NCBI RefSeq assembly: GCF_003013695.1
Contig: NZ_CP027792.1
Span: 186,001-250,000 of the forward strand
DNA from: Pulveribacter suum
Lineage (GTDB): Bacteria; Pseudomonadota; Gammaproteobacteria; Burkholderiales; Burkholderiaceae_C
Length of the DNA: 64,000 nucleotides
Direction: 5' to 3'
Of this stretch, positions 12,609 to 21,455 are shown in pieces. Position 1 is the first letter of the stretch; each line of letters opens with the position of its first letter. The translations under genes and the position numbers were made by a program. The notes beneath the pieces are model-generated. The model saw nothing but the letters and a program-made list of their open reading frames with translations, ran no database searches and had not been told where the DNA came from.

Positions 12609-14444
12609 ATGCCCTGGTTGAGCTCGCTGTTGTCCCACCCGGCGCCGGCCCTGGCGCTGCTGCTGGCCATCGGCTTTTTGGCGCAGTGGCTGGCCTGGCG
12701 CGTGCGTGTGCCGGCCATCTTGCCGCTGCTGCTGCTGGGCCTGCTGCTGGGCCCCTTCACCGGTCTGGTGGACCCGGACGCGCTGCTGGGCGAGCTGTTG
12801 TTCCCGGCCGTGTCGCTGTCGGTGGCCGTGATCCTGTTCGAGGGCAGCCTGGGCCTGCGCTTTGCCGAGCTCGACGGCATCGGCCACGCCGTGCGCCGCC
12901 TGTCCACCTACGGCGCGCTGGTGGCGCTGGTCGGCCTGGCGGCAGCGGCGCACTGGCTGGCCGGGCTGTCCTGGCCGCTGTCCTTCCTGTTTGGTGCCAT
13001 CACCTGCGTGACGGGGCCGACGGTGGTCAACCCCATGCTGCGCGTGGTGCGGCCCAATGCCCGCTTGGCCAGCCTGCTGCGCTGGGAGGGCATCGTCATC
13101 GACCCGCTGGGCGCGCTGCTGGCGGTGCTGGTCTATGAGGTCATCGCCGCCAAGCAGTTTCCGGGCGAGCCGCTGTGGGTGTTTGCGCTGACGCTGGCCG
13201 GCGGCACGCTGATCGGCCTGCTGGCGGCCTGGCTGCTGGCGCTGGCGCTGCGCCGGCATTTCATCCCCGAGTACCTGCAGGGCTACGCGGCGCTGGCGCT
13301 GATGCTGGCCACCTTCACGCTCAGCAACGCGCTCACGCGCGAATCCGGCCTGCTGGCCGTCACGGCCATGGGCATCGCCTTAGGCAACCTGCGCGGCATC
13401 CACATCGAGCCCATCACCCGCTTCAAGGAAAACCTGTCCATCCTGCTGGTGTCCCTGCTGTTCCTGATCCTGGCGGCGCGCCTGTCCTGGCCGCTGCCGC
13501 CGGGCATGCTGCTGGGCGGGCTGCTGGTCTATCTGGCGGCGCAGTTCGTGGTGCGGCCGCTGTCGGTGTGGCTGTCCACGCTGGGCAGCCCCTTGAGCGT
13601 GCGCGAGCGGCTGCTGGCCGCGTGGATCTCGCCGCGCGGCATCGTCGCGGCGTCGATCTCGGCGCTGTTTGCGCTGCAGCTGCAGGACAGCGGCGTCCAC
13701 GGTGCCGACCGCCTGGTGCCGCTGGTGTTCCTGCTGATCATCGCCACCGTGGTGGTGCAAAGCCTCACTGCCCGCCAGCTGGCGCGCTGGCTGGGCGTGC
13801 GCGAGCCCGACCCGCGCGGCGTGCTGGTCTTCGGCGCGGACCCCGTGGCGCGCGCCCTGGCGCAGGCGCTGCACGGGCAGGGCGTGCAGGTGCTGGTGGC
13901 CGACGACGACTGGGCGGGCATCCGCGCCGCCCGCATGGCCGGCCTGCCCACCTACTTCGGCAACCCGACCTCGCGCCACGCCAGCCACCATCTGGACCTC
14001 ACCGGCCTGGGCCGGCTGCTGGCCCTGTCCACCCAGTACGAGCGCAACGCGCTGGCCGCCGTGCACTTTCGCCGCGAGTTCGGCCGCGACCGGGTGCTGG
14101 CCCTGCGCACCGTGGCGCGCGAAGAAGGCAGCGAACGCCAGCGCCTGGCCGAGCCTTTGATGGCCCCCGCCCTGTTCGGCGAAGACATGACGCACGCGCG
14201 CCTGCAGGAGCTGCTGGACGCCGGCTGGAAGCTCAAGACCACCACGCTGAGCGACCAATACGACTGGGCGCAGTTCCAGCAGGCCTGGGGCGGGCGCGCC
14301 CTGGCCCTGTTCGTGCTCACCGACAAGGGCCAGCTGCGCATCGCCGGCGACCCGGCGCACACGGGCCCGCCGGCCCCCGGCCAGACCGTGACGGCGCTGG
14401 TGCCGCCCGCTGCGCCGGCGGTTCCCCTTCAAGCCGGCAGCTGA
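12609..14444 (+). CDS. CPA1-type Na+(K+)/H+ antiporter with C-terminal TrkA-N-like domain
   Basis: A 611-residue protein with about 11-12 hydrophobic segments (residues 8-400), including FLFGAITCVTGPTVVNPM and EGIVIDPLGALLAVLVYE, typical of the monovalent cation:proton antiporter CPA1 family. The soluble part from about residue 405 has VLVFGADPVARALAQAL and a downstream VLVADDDW strand, resembling a nucleotide-binding TrkA-N/RCK domain that would gate transport. Start ATG 12609 is preceded by no strong ribosome binding site. The stop overlaps the end of the convergent hydrolase gene by 16 nt. The cation specificity cannot be read from the sequence. Confidence 0.88.
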   Translation: MPWLSSLLSHPAPALALLLAIGFLAQWLAWRVRVPAILPLLLLGLLLGPFTGLVDPDALLGELLFPAVSLSVAVILFEGSLGLRFAELDGIGHAVRRLSTYGALVALVGLAAAAHWLAGLSWPLSFLFGAITCVTGPTVVNPMLRVVRPNARLASLLRWEGIVIDPLGALLAVLVYEVIAAKQFPGEPLWVFALTLAGGTLIGLLAAWLLALALRRHFIPEYLQGYAALALMLATFTLSNALTRESGLLAVTAMGIALGNLRGIHIEPITRFKENLSILLVSLLFLILAARLSWPLPPGMLLGGLLVYLAAQFVVRPLSVWLSTLGSPLSVRERLLAAWISPRGIVAASISALFALQLQDSGVHGADRLVPLVFLLIIATVVVQSLTARQLARWLGVREPDPRGVLVFGADPVARALAQALHGQGVQVLVADDDWAGIRAARMAGLPTYFGNPTSRHASHHLDLTGLGRLLALSTQYERNALAAVHFRREFGRDRVLALRTVAREEGSERQRLAEPLMAPALFGEDMTHARLQELLDAGWKLKTTTLSDQYDWAQFQQAWGGRALALFVLTDKGQLRIAGDPAHTGPPAPGQTVTALVPPAAPAVPLQAGS

Positions 14445-15223
14445 CCCAGAAACTCCAGCAGCACCTGGTTGACCAGCTGCGGGTGCGTCAGGTTGGGCGC
14501 GTGGCCGGCGCCGGGGATGACAACCATCTGCGCCTGCGGCAGGGCGCCCGCCATGCTGCGAGCGCGCTCGATGTCGATGGCCTGGTCGGCGTCGCCGTGG
14601 ATGACCAGCGCCGGCGCGTGGATGCGCGCGATCTCTGCGCTGATGTCGTCGCGCGTGGCCAGGGTGGTGAAGGCCGCCAGCAGGTCGCCCGGCTGCATGC
14701 GCTGCCACTTGGCGCGCCAGGCGGCAGCGCCCTCCCAGCCCTCGCCCAGGATGAGGTGCTCGATGCCCACGGCGCGCTCGTCGGACAGACCGCCCTGCAG
14801 CCACTCCTGCACCACCCCCTGGTGGCCGGCCATCTTGTGCGCTTCCTCCGTCATCGCCTGGGTGTCGATCAGCACCAGCGCGCGCACCACCTGCGGGTGG
14901 CGCAGCGCCGCGCGCAGCGACAGGTAGCCGCCCTGGGACATGCCGGCCAGCACCGCGTGCGCCACGCCCAGCTGGGCCAGCAGCGCCACCGCGTCATCGG
15001 CCGAGTCGTAGTAGCTGAACGGCGCGCATTCGCCCGTGGCCGTCTGGCCGTGGGCGCGCTCGTCCCAGGAGATGCAGCGCCAGCCCAGGTTGGCCAGCGC
15101 CTGCACCTGCGGCGCGAACATGCTGCTGTCCATCAGCAGGCCGTGCGAGAACAGGATGGCCGGGCCGTCGCCGCCGGTGTCCTCGTAGTACAGGCGCTGG
15201 CCATTGACCTGGGCGTGGGGCAT
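14429..15223 (-). CDS. Alpha/beta hydrolase
   Basis: This 264-residue protein has the alpha/beta hydrolase layout: HG oxyanion region (LFSHGLLMDSSMF), nucleophile elbow GMSQGG (Ser), an acid in HGDADQAI and catalytic His in PGAGHAPNLTHP. It resembles 3-oxoadipate enol-lactonase/esterase-type enzymes; the substrate is unknown. ATG 15223 is preceded by AGGAGA at a good distance. The gene converges on the antiporter gene. Confidence 0.85.
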   Translation of the reverse strand: MPHAQVNGQRLYYEDTGGDGPAILFSHGLLMDSSMFAPQVQALANLGWRCISWDERAHGQTATGECAPFSYYDSADDAVALLAQLGVAHAVLAGMSQGGYLSLRAALRHPQVVRALVLIDTQAMTEEAHKMAGHQGVVQEWLQGGLSDERAVGIEHLILGEGWEGAAAWRAKWQRMQPGDLLAAFTTLATRDDISAEIARIHAPALVIHGDADQAIDIERARSMAGALPQAQMVVIPGAGHAPNLTHPQLVNQVLLEFLGQLPA

Positions 15224-15343
15224 GGGGTTGTCTCCTGGGGTTGATGGGGGTCGCCGCCATGCTTGGGCCGGCCGCGCCGGCGTGCAGTCGCCCGCGGGAC
15301 ACATCAGGGAGAACGAGTACGGACCGGCTCCTCGCCGCTCGCC

Positions 15344-16705
15344 TCAACGCATGGCAAAAGATTCGCGGTGCAGGCGCCAGGGGGCGCGCCGCGCCTGGTC
15401 GGCCAGTGCGTCGCCCAGCCCTTGCGGGCCGCAGAACCACAGGTCCAGCGCGCCCGGTGTGGCGGCCAGGGCGGCGGGGGTGAGGCGCTGGCCCCGGGCG
15501 GCGTCGTGCACGGTCAGCCGCACGGGCGGGTGGGCCTGGGCGCACAGCGCCTGCAGGCGCGCCAGCAGCGGGTCGGCGGTGGCGTTGCGGGTGCAGTAGT
15601 GCAGCTGCGCCGGCTGCGCGCCGGCGGGGGCAGCGTCGCCCTGGCGCGCCTCCAGCAGTGCCAGGAAGGGCGTGATGCCGACGCCGGCGGCCACCCAGAC
15701 CTGCTGGCGCGCGGCGGCGCCCCGGCCGTCGAACTGGCCGTAGGGGCCTTCGATGTCCAGCGCCTGGCCGGCCCGCAGCCGGCCGCGCAGCGTGCGCGTG
15801 TAGTCGCCCAGGGGCTTGATGACCAGGCGCAGCAGTTCGTCGCCCTGGGCATCGCGGCCCAGGCTGGCGGGGGCGCTGGCGATGGTGAAGGGGTGGGCGC
15901 CCTCGCTGCGCTCGAAGCGCACGAAGGCGAACTGCCCGGCGCGATGCCCCGGCCACGAGGGCGCCACGGCGCAGACCACCTCCAGCGGCGCGCCCGGCCC
16001 TTCGCCCAGCACCTGCAGCGAGTGGATGCGCGCGGCGTGCCGGCGCCGCTGCCCGACGCGGCCGGCCAGCGACCAGAGCGCGGCGCTGCTGCCCAGCGCC
16101 AGCAGCGCGCCCATCAGCAGGCCGGCCGGTTGGCCCCACCAGGCCAGGGGCGTGAGCGCCAGGCTGTGAAAGGCCAGCGCCAGAAACAGCACCGGCATGG
16201 CCCGGTGCAGCACGCGCCAGGGCCGGTAGGCGAGCAGGCGGGTCAACAACGTCAGCGCGATGGCGGCCAGCAGCAGGTAGAAGGCCCACTCGCCCACGTC
16301 CTTGGCCAGGCTGCGGCTGCCCGTCAGCCAGGGCAGCACGGCGTCGCGCACGGGCTTGCCGGCGCGGCTCCACAGCACGGTCATCCAGCCGGACGATTCC
16401 TTGGCGGCCCAGTGCGCCACCGCCGCCAGGGCGGCGCCCACGCCGGCCCACTTGTGCAGGCGATAGACCTGGTCCATGCCGCCCAGGGGCCGCTCCAGCC
16501 AGGGCAGGCGCAGCGCCAGCACCAGGGCCAGCGCCATCAGGCCGATGGCCAGCAGCCCGCTCAGGTACAGCAGCTGCTGGCGCAGCAGCCAGGCGCCGCC
16601 GGCCACGCCGCTGGCGTCCACCAGCGGGCCGACGGGCCCGCAGACGGCCAGCCAGGCCAGGCCCAGGGTGGACAGGAACAGGATCAGCGCGACGCGGACA
16701 CGCAT
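15344..16705 (-). CDS. Ferric reductase-like membrane flavocytochrome / ferredoxin reductase protein
   Basis: 453 residues. The N-terminal half has about six transmembrane segments with histidines in RLHKWAGVGAALAAVAHW and LHRAMPVLFLALAFHSLAL that could bind haem, as in ferric reductase / NADPH oxidase-like domains. The C-terminal half is a ferredoxin-NADP reductase-like module: HPFTIASAP (flavin), GPYGQF, VAAGVGITPFLALLE (nucleotide) and DLWFCGPQGLG. It would pass electrons from NAD(P)H through FAD to membrane haem. It is divergent from a PepSY/OmpR/kinase operon; such reductases are often found beside PepSY two-component genes. The final acceptor is unknown. Confidence 0.85.
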   Translation of the reverse strand: MRVRVALILFLSTLGLAWLAVCGPVGPLVDASGVAGGAWLLRQQLLYLSGLLAIGLMALALVLALRLPWLERPLGGMDQVYRLHKWAGVGAALAAVAHWAAKESSGWMTVLWSRAGKPVRDAVLPWLTGSRSLAKDVGEWAFYLLLAAIALTLLTRLLAYRPWRVLHRAMPVLFLALAFHSLALTPLAWWGQPAGLLMGALLALGSSAALWSLAGRVGQRRRHAARIHSLQVLGEGPGAPLEVVCAVAPSWPGHRAGQFAFVRFERSEGAHPFTIASAPASLGRDAQGDELLRLVIKPLGDYTRTLRGRLRAGQALDIEGPYGQFDGRGAAARQQVWVAAGVGITPFLALLEARQGDAAPAGAQPAQLHYCTRNATADPLLARLQALCAQAHPPVRLTVHDAARGQRLTPAALAATPGALDLWFCGPQGLGDALADQARRAPWRLHRESFAMR

Positions 16706-16747
16706 GGGGGACTTTCTTTCTCAATGGGTGGACCACGTGCCTGCAGC

Positions 16748-16802
16748 TATGCTTTCGATAGCTGCTGACGCAGGAGGGACAAGCGCCAGAGCCGCTTTTG
16801 AC
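16748..16802 (+). repeat. Interspersed repeat in the 215-bp divergent intergenic region
   Basis: CGATAGCTGCTGACGCAGGA, GGGACAAGCGCCAGAGCCGC, TTTTG. It sits between the ferric-reductase-like gene and the PepSY gene, where promoters for both are expected. Nothing else is recognisable in this 215-bp gap. Confidence 0.65.
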
Positions 16803-16920
16803 ATTCAATGCCTGGCAGCAGCGGCCCGGCCTGCAGCCAGTATGGAAAGCCGCCGCTGAACCTGTGCTGAAGGCTGTGTTCATCGCGCATTCATCGCGCT
16901 GGCGGTACAAACGCAAGGGT

Positions 16921-17250
16921 ATGCCCCCGCCCCTTGCTCCTTTGCTGCGCCGCCCCGCCGCCCTGCTGCTGGCCTGCGCCGTGGCGGGCGCCGCGCCGGC
17001 CCTGGCCGGCGATGGCGACCACGAGCACGCCCGGCGGGCGCTGGAGCGCCAGGAGGTGCTGCCGCTGCGCAGCGTGCTGGACAAGGTCGAGCGCGAGCAG
17101 CAGGGCCAGGTGCTCAAGATCGAGTTTGGGCGCGACGAGGGCCGCTACCTCTACAAGATCCGCCTGCTGCAGCCCGACGGGCGCATGGCCAAGCTGAAGG
17201 TGGACGCGGTGGACGGCCGCGTCCTGTCCGTGCAGCGCCGGGAGCACTGA
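16921..17250 (+). CDS. PepSY domain-containing periplasmic protein
   Basis: 109 residues with an N-terminal signal peptide (LLRRPAALLLACAVAGAAPA then LAG). The mature part matches a single PepSY domain: ARRALERQEVLPLRSVLDKV, LKIEFGRDEGRYLYKIRLL, and VDAVDGRVLSVQRRE. PepSY proteins bind or inhibit periplasmic partners and are often encoded with two-component systems. ATG 16921 follows an AAGGGT ribosome binding site. The response regulator begins 19 nt downstream, so it is probably the first gene of that operon. Confidence 0.85.
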   Translation: MPPPLAPLLRRPAALLLACAVAGAAPALAGDGDHEHARRALERQEVLPLRSVLDKVEREQQGQVLKIEFGRDEGRYLYKIRLLQPDGRMAKLKVDAVDGRVLSVQRREH

Positions 17251-17268
17251 AAGAAGAAAAAAAACGCC

Positions 17269-17943
17269 ATGCGCATCCTCATCGTGGAAGACGAACCCCT
17301 GCTGCGCGCGCAGCTGGTGCAGGCCGTCACGGCCGCCGGCCATGTCGCGCAGGAGGCGGCCGACGGCCTGCAGGCGCACTTCCTGGGCGAGGTGGAGGAC
17401 TTCGACGCCGTGGTGCTGGACCTGGGCCTGCCGCAGCTGGACGGCCTGTCGGTGCTGCGCCGCTGGCGCGCCGCCGGGCGCGCCATGCCGGTGCTGATCC
17501 TCACGGCGCGCAGCAGCTGGCAAGAGAAGGTGGCCGGCATCGACGCCGGCGCCGACGACTACCTGGCCAAGCCCTTTCACACGGAGGAACTGCTGGCGCG
17601 CCTGCGCGCGCTGCTGCGCCGCGCCAGCAGCCACGCCAGCGCGCAGTGGCAGTGCGGGCCCATCTGGCTGGACACGCGCCAGGCTCGGACGCTGGTGGAC
17701 GGCCAGCCGCTGCAGCTGACCAGCCACGAATTCATGCTGCTGGCCCAGCTCATGCAGCGCAAGGGCGAGGTGCTGACGCGCACCGGGCTGTCCGAGCACC
17801 TGTACCCGGGCGGCAGCGAGCGCGACTCCAACACCATCGAGGTCTTCATCGCCCGGCTGCGGCGCAAGCTGCCGGCCGGCTGCATCGAGACCGTGCGCGG
17901 CCTGGGCTACCGCCTGGCGGAGCCGGCAGGCACCGGCGCATGA
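17269..17943 (+). CDS. OmpR/PhoP-family response regulator
   Basis: 224 residues: receiver domain with D8-E9 (IVEDEP), phospho-acceptor D51 (VVLDLGLPQLDG), T (ILTAR) and K (KPFHTEELLARLRALLRR), followed by a winged-helix DNA-binding domain (LTSHEFMLLAQLMQRKGEVL, NTIEVFIARLRRKL, IETVRGLGYRL). All activation residues are present. It lies between the PepSY gene and the sensor kinase, overlapping the kinase start by 4 nt. Targets are unknown; neighbours suggest the divergent ferric-reductase-like gene or the PepSY operon itself. Confidence 0.93.
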   Translation: MRILIVEDEPLLRAQLVQAVTAAGHVAQEAADGLQAHFLGEVEDFDAVVLDLGLPQLDGLSVLRRWRAAGRAMPVLILTARSSWQEKVAGIDAGADDYLAKPFHTEELLARLRALLRRASSHASAQWQCGPIWLDTRQARTLVDGQPLQLTSHEFMLLAQLMQRKGEVLTRTGLSEHLYPGGSERDSNTIEVFIARLRRKLPAGCIETVRGLGYRLAEPAGTGA

Positions 17944-19307
17944 GGGCCACCGGCTCGCTGCGCCTGCGCCTGCTGGCGGGCACGCTGGCCTGGGTGCTGC
18001 TGACGGTGGCGCTGGCCGGCTGGGGCCTGCATTCGCTGTTTCGCAGCCACGTGCGCGAGCAGCTGCGCCAGCAGCTGGTGCTGCAGCTGGATGCGCTCAG
18101 CGGCAACATCGACTGGGACGGCAGCGTGCGCGTGGCCCCGCTGGCCGACGGGCGGCTCGCGCAGCCCCTGTCCGGGCTGTACTGGCAGATCGACCGCCTG
18201 GGCAGCGCGCCGCAGCCGGCGCTGGCGCGCTCGCGCTCGCTGTGGGACCAGGTGCTGGCGCTGCCCGGCGTGCCGGCGGGCTACCCGGCGCGCGGCTACC
18301 GCGTGCTGCAGCTGCCGGGCCCGCAGGGCCAGGCGCTGGTGGCCGTGGCCCGCACGCTGCAGCTGCCCGACGAGGACGCGCCGCTCTTGCGCCTGGTGGT
18401 GGCCGGCGACGAGGCCCTGCTGGCCGAGCCGCTGCAGCGCTTCACGCGGCTGCTGCTGGCGGCGCTGTCCATGCTGGCGCTGGGCCTGGCACTGGCCGTG
18501 GCGCTGCAGCTGCACTTGGCGCTGCACCCGCTGGCGCTGCTGCGCCAGCGCCTGGCGGACGTGCGCAGCGGCCGCGCGGACCGGCTGCAGGGGCCGTTTG
18601 CGCAGGAGCTGGCGCCACTGGTCGACGAGTTCAACCACGTGCTGGCCGAAAACGCCGACATGGTGCAGCGCGCCCGCACCCAGGCCGGCAACCTGGCGCA
18701 CGCGGTGCACACGCCGCTGTCGGTGCTGGCCAACAGCGCCGCGCAGGACGACAGCGCCCTGGCCCGCCTGGTGCGCGAGCAGGTCGCCAGCGCCCGCCGG
18801 CAGGTGGACTGGCACCTGGCGCGCGCCCGCGCCGCCGCCGCCGTGCGCGCCACCGGCCTGGCCACGCCGGTGCTGGAGCCGGTGCAGGCGCTCTTGCGCA
18901 CCATGGCGCGGCTGCACGCAGCCCGCGGGGTGGACTTCGCCCTGGCCCCGGACGCCGCGGGCGCCGCCTTCCGCGGCGAGGTGCAGGATCTGTACGAGCT
19001 GCTGGGCAACCTGCTGGACAACGCCGGCAAGTGGGCGCGCTCGCGCGTGGTGGTGGGTGTGCAGCGCCAGGGCGCGCAGGTGTGCGTCAGCGTGGACGAC
19101 GACGGCCCCGGCATCCCCCAGGCCGAGCGCGAGCGCATGTTCGAGCGCGGCACGCGCCTGGACGAGGAGCGGCCCGGCTCCGGCCTGGGCCTGGACATCG
19201 TGCGCGCCCTGACCGAGACCTATGGCGGCAGCGTGCAGGTACTGGCCTCGCCGCTGGGCGGCGCGCGGCTGCTGCTGTGCCTGCCGGCGGCCAGCGAAGA
19301 CTCCTGA
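17940..19307 (+). CDS. PhoQ-like sensor histidine kinase
   Basis: 455 residues. Two membrane segments (about 12-32 and 168-192) flank a periplasmic sensor domain of about 130 residues. A HAMP-like linker precedes a divergent phospho-acceptor box NLAHAVHTPLS with H254 in place of the usual LAHELRTPL. The HATPase domain has NLLDNAGKWA, DDDGPGIP and GSGLGLDIVRA. It overlaps the response regulator stop (ATGA). The signal it senses is unknown. An interspersed repeat starts directly at its stop codon. Confidence 0.9.
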   Translation: MRATGSLRLRLLAGTLAWVLLTVALAGWGLHSLFRSHVREQLRQQLVLQLDALSGNIDWDGSVRVAPLADGRLAQPLSGLYWQIDRLGSAPQPALARSRSLWDQVLALPGVPAGYPARGYRVLQLPGPQGQALVAVARTLQLPDEDAPLLRLVVAGDEALLAEPLQRFTRLLLAALSMLALGLALAVALQLHLALHPLALLRQRLADVRSGRADRLQGPFAQELAPLVDEFNHVLAENADMVQRARTQAGNLAHAVHTPLSVLANSAAQDDSALARLVREQVASARRQVDWHLARARAAAAVRATGLATPVLEPVQALLRTMARLHAARGVDFALAPDAAGAAFRGEVQDLYELLGNLLDNAGKWARSRVVVGVQRQGAQVCVSVDDDGPGIPQAERERMFERGTRLDEERPGSGLGLDIVRALTETYGGSVQVLASPLGGARLLLCLPAASEDS

Positions 19308-19353
19308 TTTGATAGCTGCTCGCGCTTGTCAATAGCGCGTTACAGCCACTTCT
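19306..19353 (+). repeat. Interspersed repeat after the sensor kinase gene
   Basis: TTTGATAGCTGCTCGCGCTT, GTCAATAGCGCGTTACAGCC, ACTTCTGATATGAAA. It starts at the kinase stop codon and fills most of the space before the convergent J-domain-like gene. It could fold into a hairpin shared by both transcripts. Confidence 0.7.
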
Positions 19354-19376
19354 GATATGAAACGGCCGGCGCCGCC

Positions 19377-20594
19377 TCAGCCGGACGGCCCCACGGCACG
19401 CGCGTGCTCCTGGGCCAGCCGGGCCTGCTCGCGCAGCCAGCGCCTGAGCGCGCCGTCCCCGCCCTCGCGCACGCGCCGCAGGTCGTCCTCCAGGCACTGC
19501 GCCCGCTGCTCCAGCGCCTGCTGCTGCTCGCTCAGGTCGTCGGGCAGCAGCTGCAGGTCGCAGGCCGACACGGGCACGCCCAGCTCGTGCGACAGGCGCG
19601 CCTGCACTTCGGCCAGCTCCTTGTCCAGCATGCCCACCTGGCGCTGCAGCAGCAGCGACAGCGAGGCCAGGCGCTCTTCGCCCAGGCGGGCGATGGAGCC
19701 CTCGTCCACCTGCTCCACGGCCAGCTGCAAGCGCAGCAGCGCCAGCAGGTCGCCGCGCTCGTTGGCGGCGTTGGCCTGGCTCATCAGCGCCTGCTTGCGC
19801 TCGCGCTCGATCGGGTCGCGCTCGCGGTCGGGGTGCAGCGCACTGGCCAGCTGGCGGTAGATGGCGCGCAGGGCGCCGCTCGCGTCCTGGGCGCGCGCGT
19901 GCTCTTGCTGCTGGCGCGCCGTGGGCTTGCGCTTGGCGCGCCGCTCGGCCCGGCGCTCGGCGGTGGCCTGGCGGCGCTCTTGCTCCTGGCGCAGCAGGGC
20001 TTCGAGCAGCTGCTCAGGCGACTCCATCCGGTCCAGGCCGGGCACCTGCGGCCGCTGGCCGGTCCATTGCTCGAACTGGTCCAGCAGCGCCTGCAGGCCG
20101 GCCTGGCGCTCTTGCAGCGAAGCCGGCGGCGGCCGGTAGGCGCTTTGCAGCAGCTGCCAGGCCTGGCGCTCGGCTTCGTCCTGCGGCTCGGGCACGGACG
20201 GCACCAGGCAGCGCAGCCGCTCGCGGATCAGGCGCTGCTGGGGCGCAGCCAGCTCTTCGTCCTGCTGCAGGCGCTCATGCAGACAATGCGCCAGCGCCCG
20301 CTGCGCCTGGGCCACGCGCCGCTGCAGCGCGTCCATGCGCTGCAGATGCGGGGTGCGCAGCGCATCGGCGCTGTGCTGCAGGGCCTGCAGCAGCTGCTCC
20401 AGCTGGTGCACGCGCGCCAGCAGACGGTTGAATTTCTGCTGCGCCGGGTTCAGGCCCTGGGCAGTGGCAGGCGCCACCTGCAGGCGCGACACGGCCTCGG
20501 CGGCCGGGCCCTGCGCGGGCGTGGCGGGCGTGGCGGGCTTAGCGGGCTTAGCGGGCGTAGGGGGCGTAGGGGTTGGGGAGCGGGATGCGGTCAT
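19377..20594 (-). CDS. J-domain-like, coiled-coil-rich protein
   Basis: 405 residues, very rich in Gln, Arg, Glu and Ala with long predicted coiled coils. Around residues 245-290, IYRQLASALHPDRERD carries an HPD tripeptide (H254-D256) followed by helix-forming sequence with MSQANAANERGD, as in J domains that stimulate Hsp70. The J domain lies in the C-terminal half, unlike DnaJ itself. The N-terminus is a Pro/Thr/Ala/Lys stretch made by a 9-bp tandem repeat. ATG 20594 is chosen; an upstream alternative would add eight residues. No hsp70 gene is nearby. Function unknown beyond possible co-chaperone activity. Confidence 0.72.
   Translation of the reverse strand: MTASRSPTPTPPTPAKPAKPATPATPAQGPAAEAVSRLQVAPATAQGLNPAQQKFNRLLARVHQLEQLLQALQHSADALRTPHLQRMDALQRRVAQAQRALAHCLHERLQQDEELAAPQQRLIRERLRCLVPSVPEPQDEAERQAWQLLQSAYRPPPASLQERQAGLQALLDQFEQWTGQRPQVPGLDRMESPEQLLEALLRQEQERRQATAERRAERRAKRKPTARQQQEHARAQDASGALRAIYRQLASALHPDRERDPIERERKQALMSQANAANERGDLLALLRLQLAVEQVDEGSIARLGEERLASLSLLLQRQVGMLDKELAEVQARLSHELGVPVSACDLQLLPDDLSEQQQALEQRAQCLEDDLRRVREGGDGALRRWLREQARLAQEHARAVGPSG
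20521..20574. repeat. Six tandem 9-bp units in the J-domain-like gene
   Basis: GTGGCGGGC twice, TTAGCGGGC twice, then GTAGGGGGC and GTAGGGGTT. On the coding (minus) strand they encode x-P-A triplets (TPP, TPA, KPA, KPA, TPA, TPA). Each unit is three codons, so copy-number change would keep the frame. Confidence 0.75.
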
Positions 20595-20741
20595 GGGCAG
20601 GAGCGGGCGCGCCGGCAAGGAAAGGCGGCGGCGATGGATTGTCCCGCCGCGGCGGGCGCTGCGCTGGCGCTGGCAAAATTGCCCGCTTCGCCGCGCCCGC
20701 CAGGCGGCGCGCCCCTCCTATCTCCAGGAAGCCCCGCACGC

Positions 20742-21455
20742 ATGTTCACCGGCATTGTCCAGGCCGTCGCCACCCTCGCCGCCATTGAAGACCGCGCCGG
20801 CCTGCGCACCTTCACCATCGCCTTTCCCCCAGGTTTCTGCGAGGGCCTGGCCATCGGCGCCAGCGTGGCCGTCGATGGCGTGTGCCTGACGGTCACGGAG
20901 ATCGTCTCGCCCGTGCAGGCGCGCTTTGACGTCATGCAGCAGAGCCTGAACGTGACCACGCTGGGCCGCTACGGCGCGGGCGACGCGGTGAACGTGGAGC
21001 GCGCAGCCAGGGACGGCGCGGAGATCGGCGGCCACCCGCTGTCCGGGCACATCGACTGCACCGGGCAGCTGGCCAGCGTGCGCGAGTTCGACAACAACCT
21101 GGTCTGGCGCGTGGCGGTGCCCGAGTCGCACCGGCGCTACATCTTCGCCAAGGGCTACATCGCCCTGCACGGCGCCAGCCTCACGGTGGCCGAGGTGGAC
21201 CGGCAGGCGGGCTGGTTCGAGGTCTGGCTGATCCCCGAGACGCGCCGCGCCACGGTGTTCGGCGCGCTGCGCGCGGGCGACCTGCTGAACATCGAGATCG
21301 AGCGCAGCACCCAGGTGGTGGTGGACACGGTGCGCGAGGCGGTGCAGGACAGCCTGGGGCGCCTGGCGCCCGTCCTGCAGGCGCTGCTGGCCGAGCGCGG
21401 CCAGTCGCTGGACGACTACCTGCCGCAGCCTTCGCTGCACACGCCGCCGCGGTGA
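20742..21455 (+). CDS. ribE: Riboflavin synthase, alpha subunit
   Basis: 237 residues starting MFTGIVQAV, the classic start of riboflavin synthase. The two homologous barrel halves are visible: VAVDGVCLTVTE with FDVMQQSLNVTTLG, and YIALHGASLTVAEV with FEVWLIPETRRATVFG; GGHPLSGHIDCTG joins them. It dismutates two 6,7-dimethyl-8-ribityllumazines to riboflavin and a pyrimidinedione. ATG 20742 follows CCAGGAA. No other rib genes are adjacent and I see no FMN riboswitch upstream. The stop overlaps the next gene's GTG start by 4 nt. Confidence 0.95.
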   Translation: MFTGIVQAVATLAAIEDRAGLRTFTIAFPPGFCEGLAIGASVAVDGVCLTVTEIVSPVQARFDVMQQSLNVTTLGRYGAGDAVNVERAARDGAEIGGHPLSGHIDCTGQLASVREFDNNLVWRVAVPESHRRYIFAKGYIALHGASLTVAEVDRQAGWFEVWLIPETRRATVFGALRAGDLLNIEIERSTQVVVDTVREAVQDSLGRLAPVLQALLAERGQSLDDYLPQPSLHTPPR

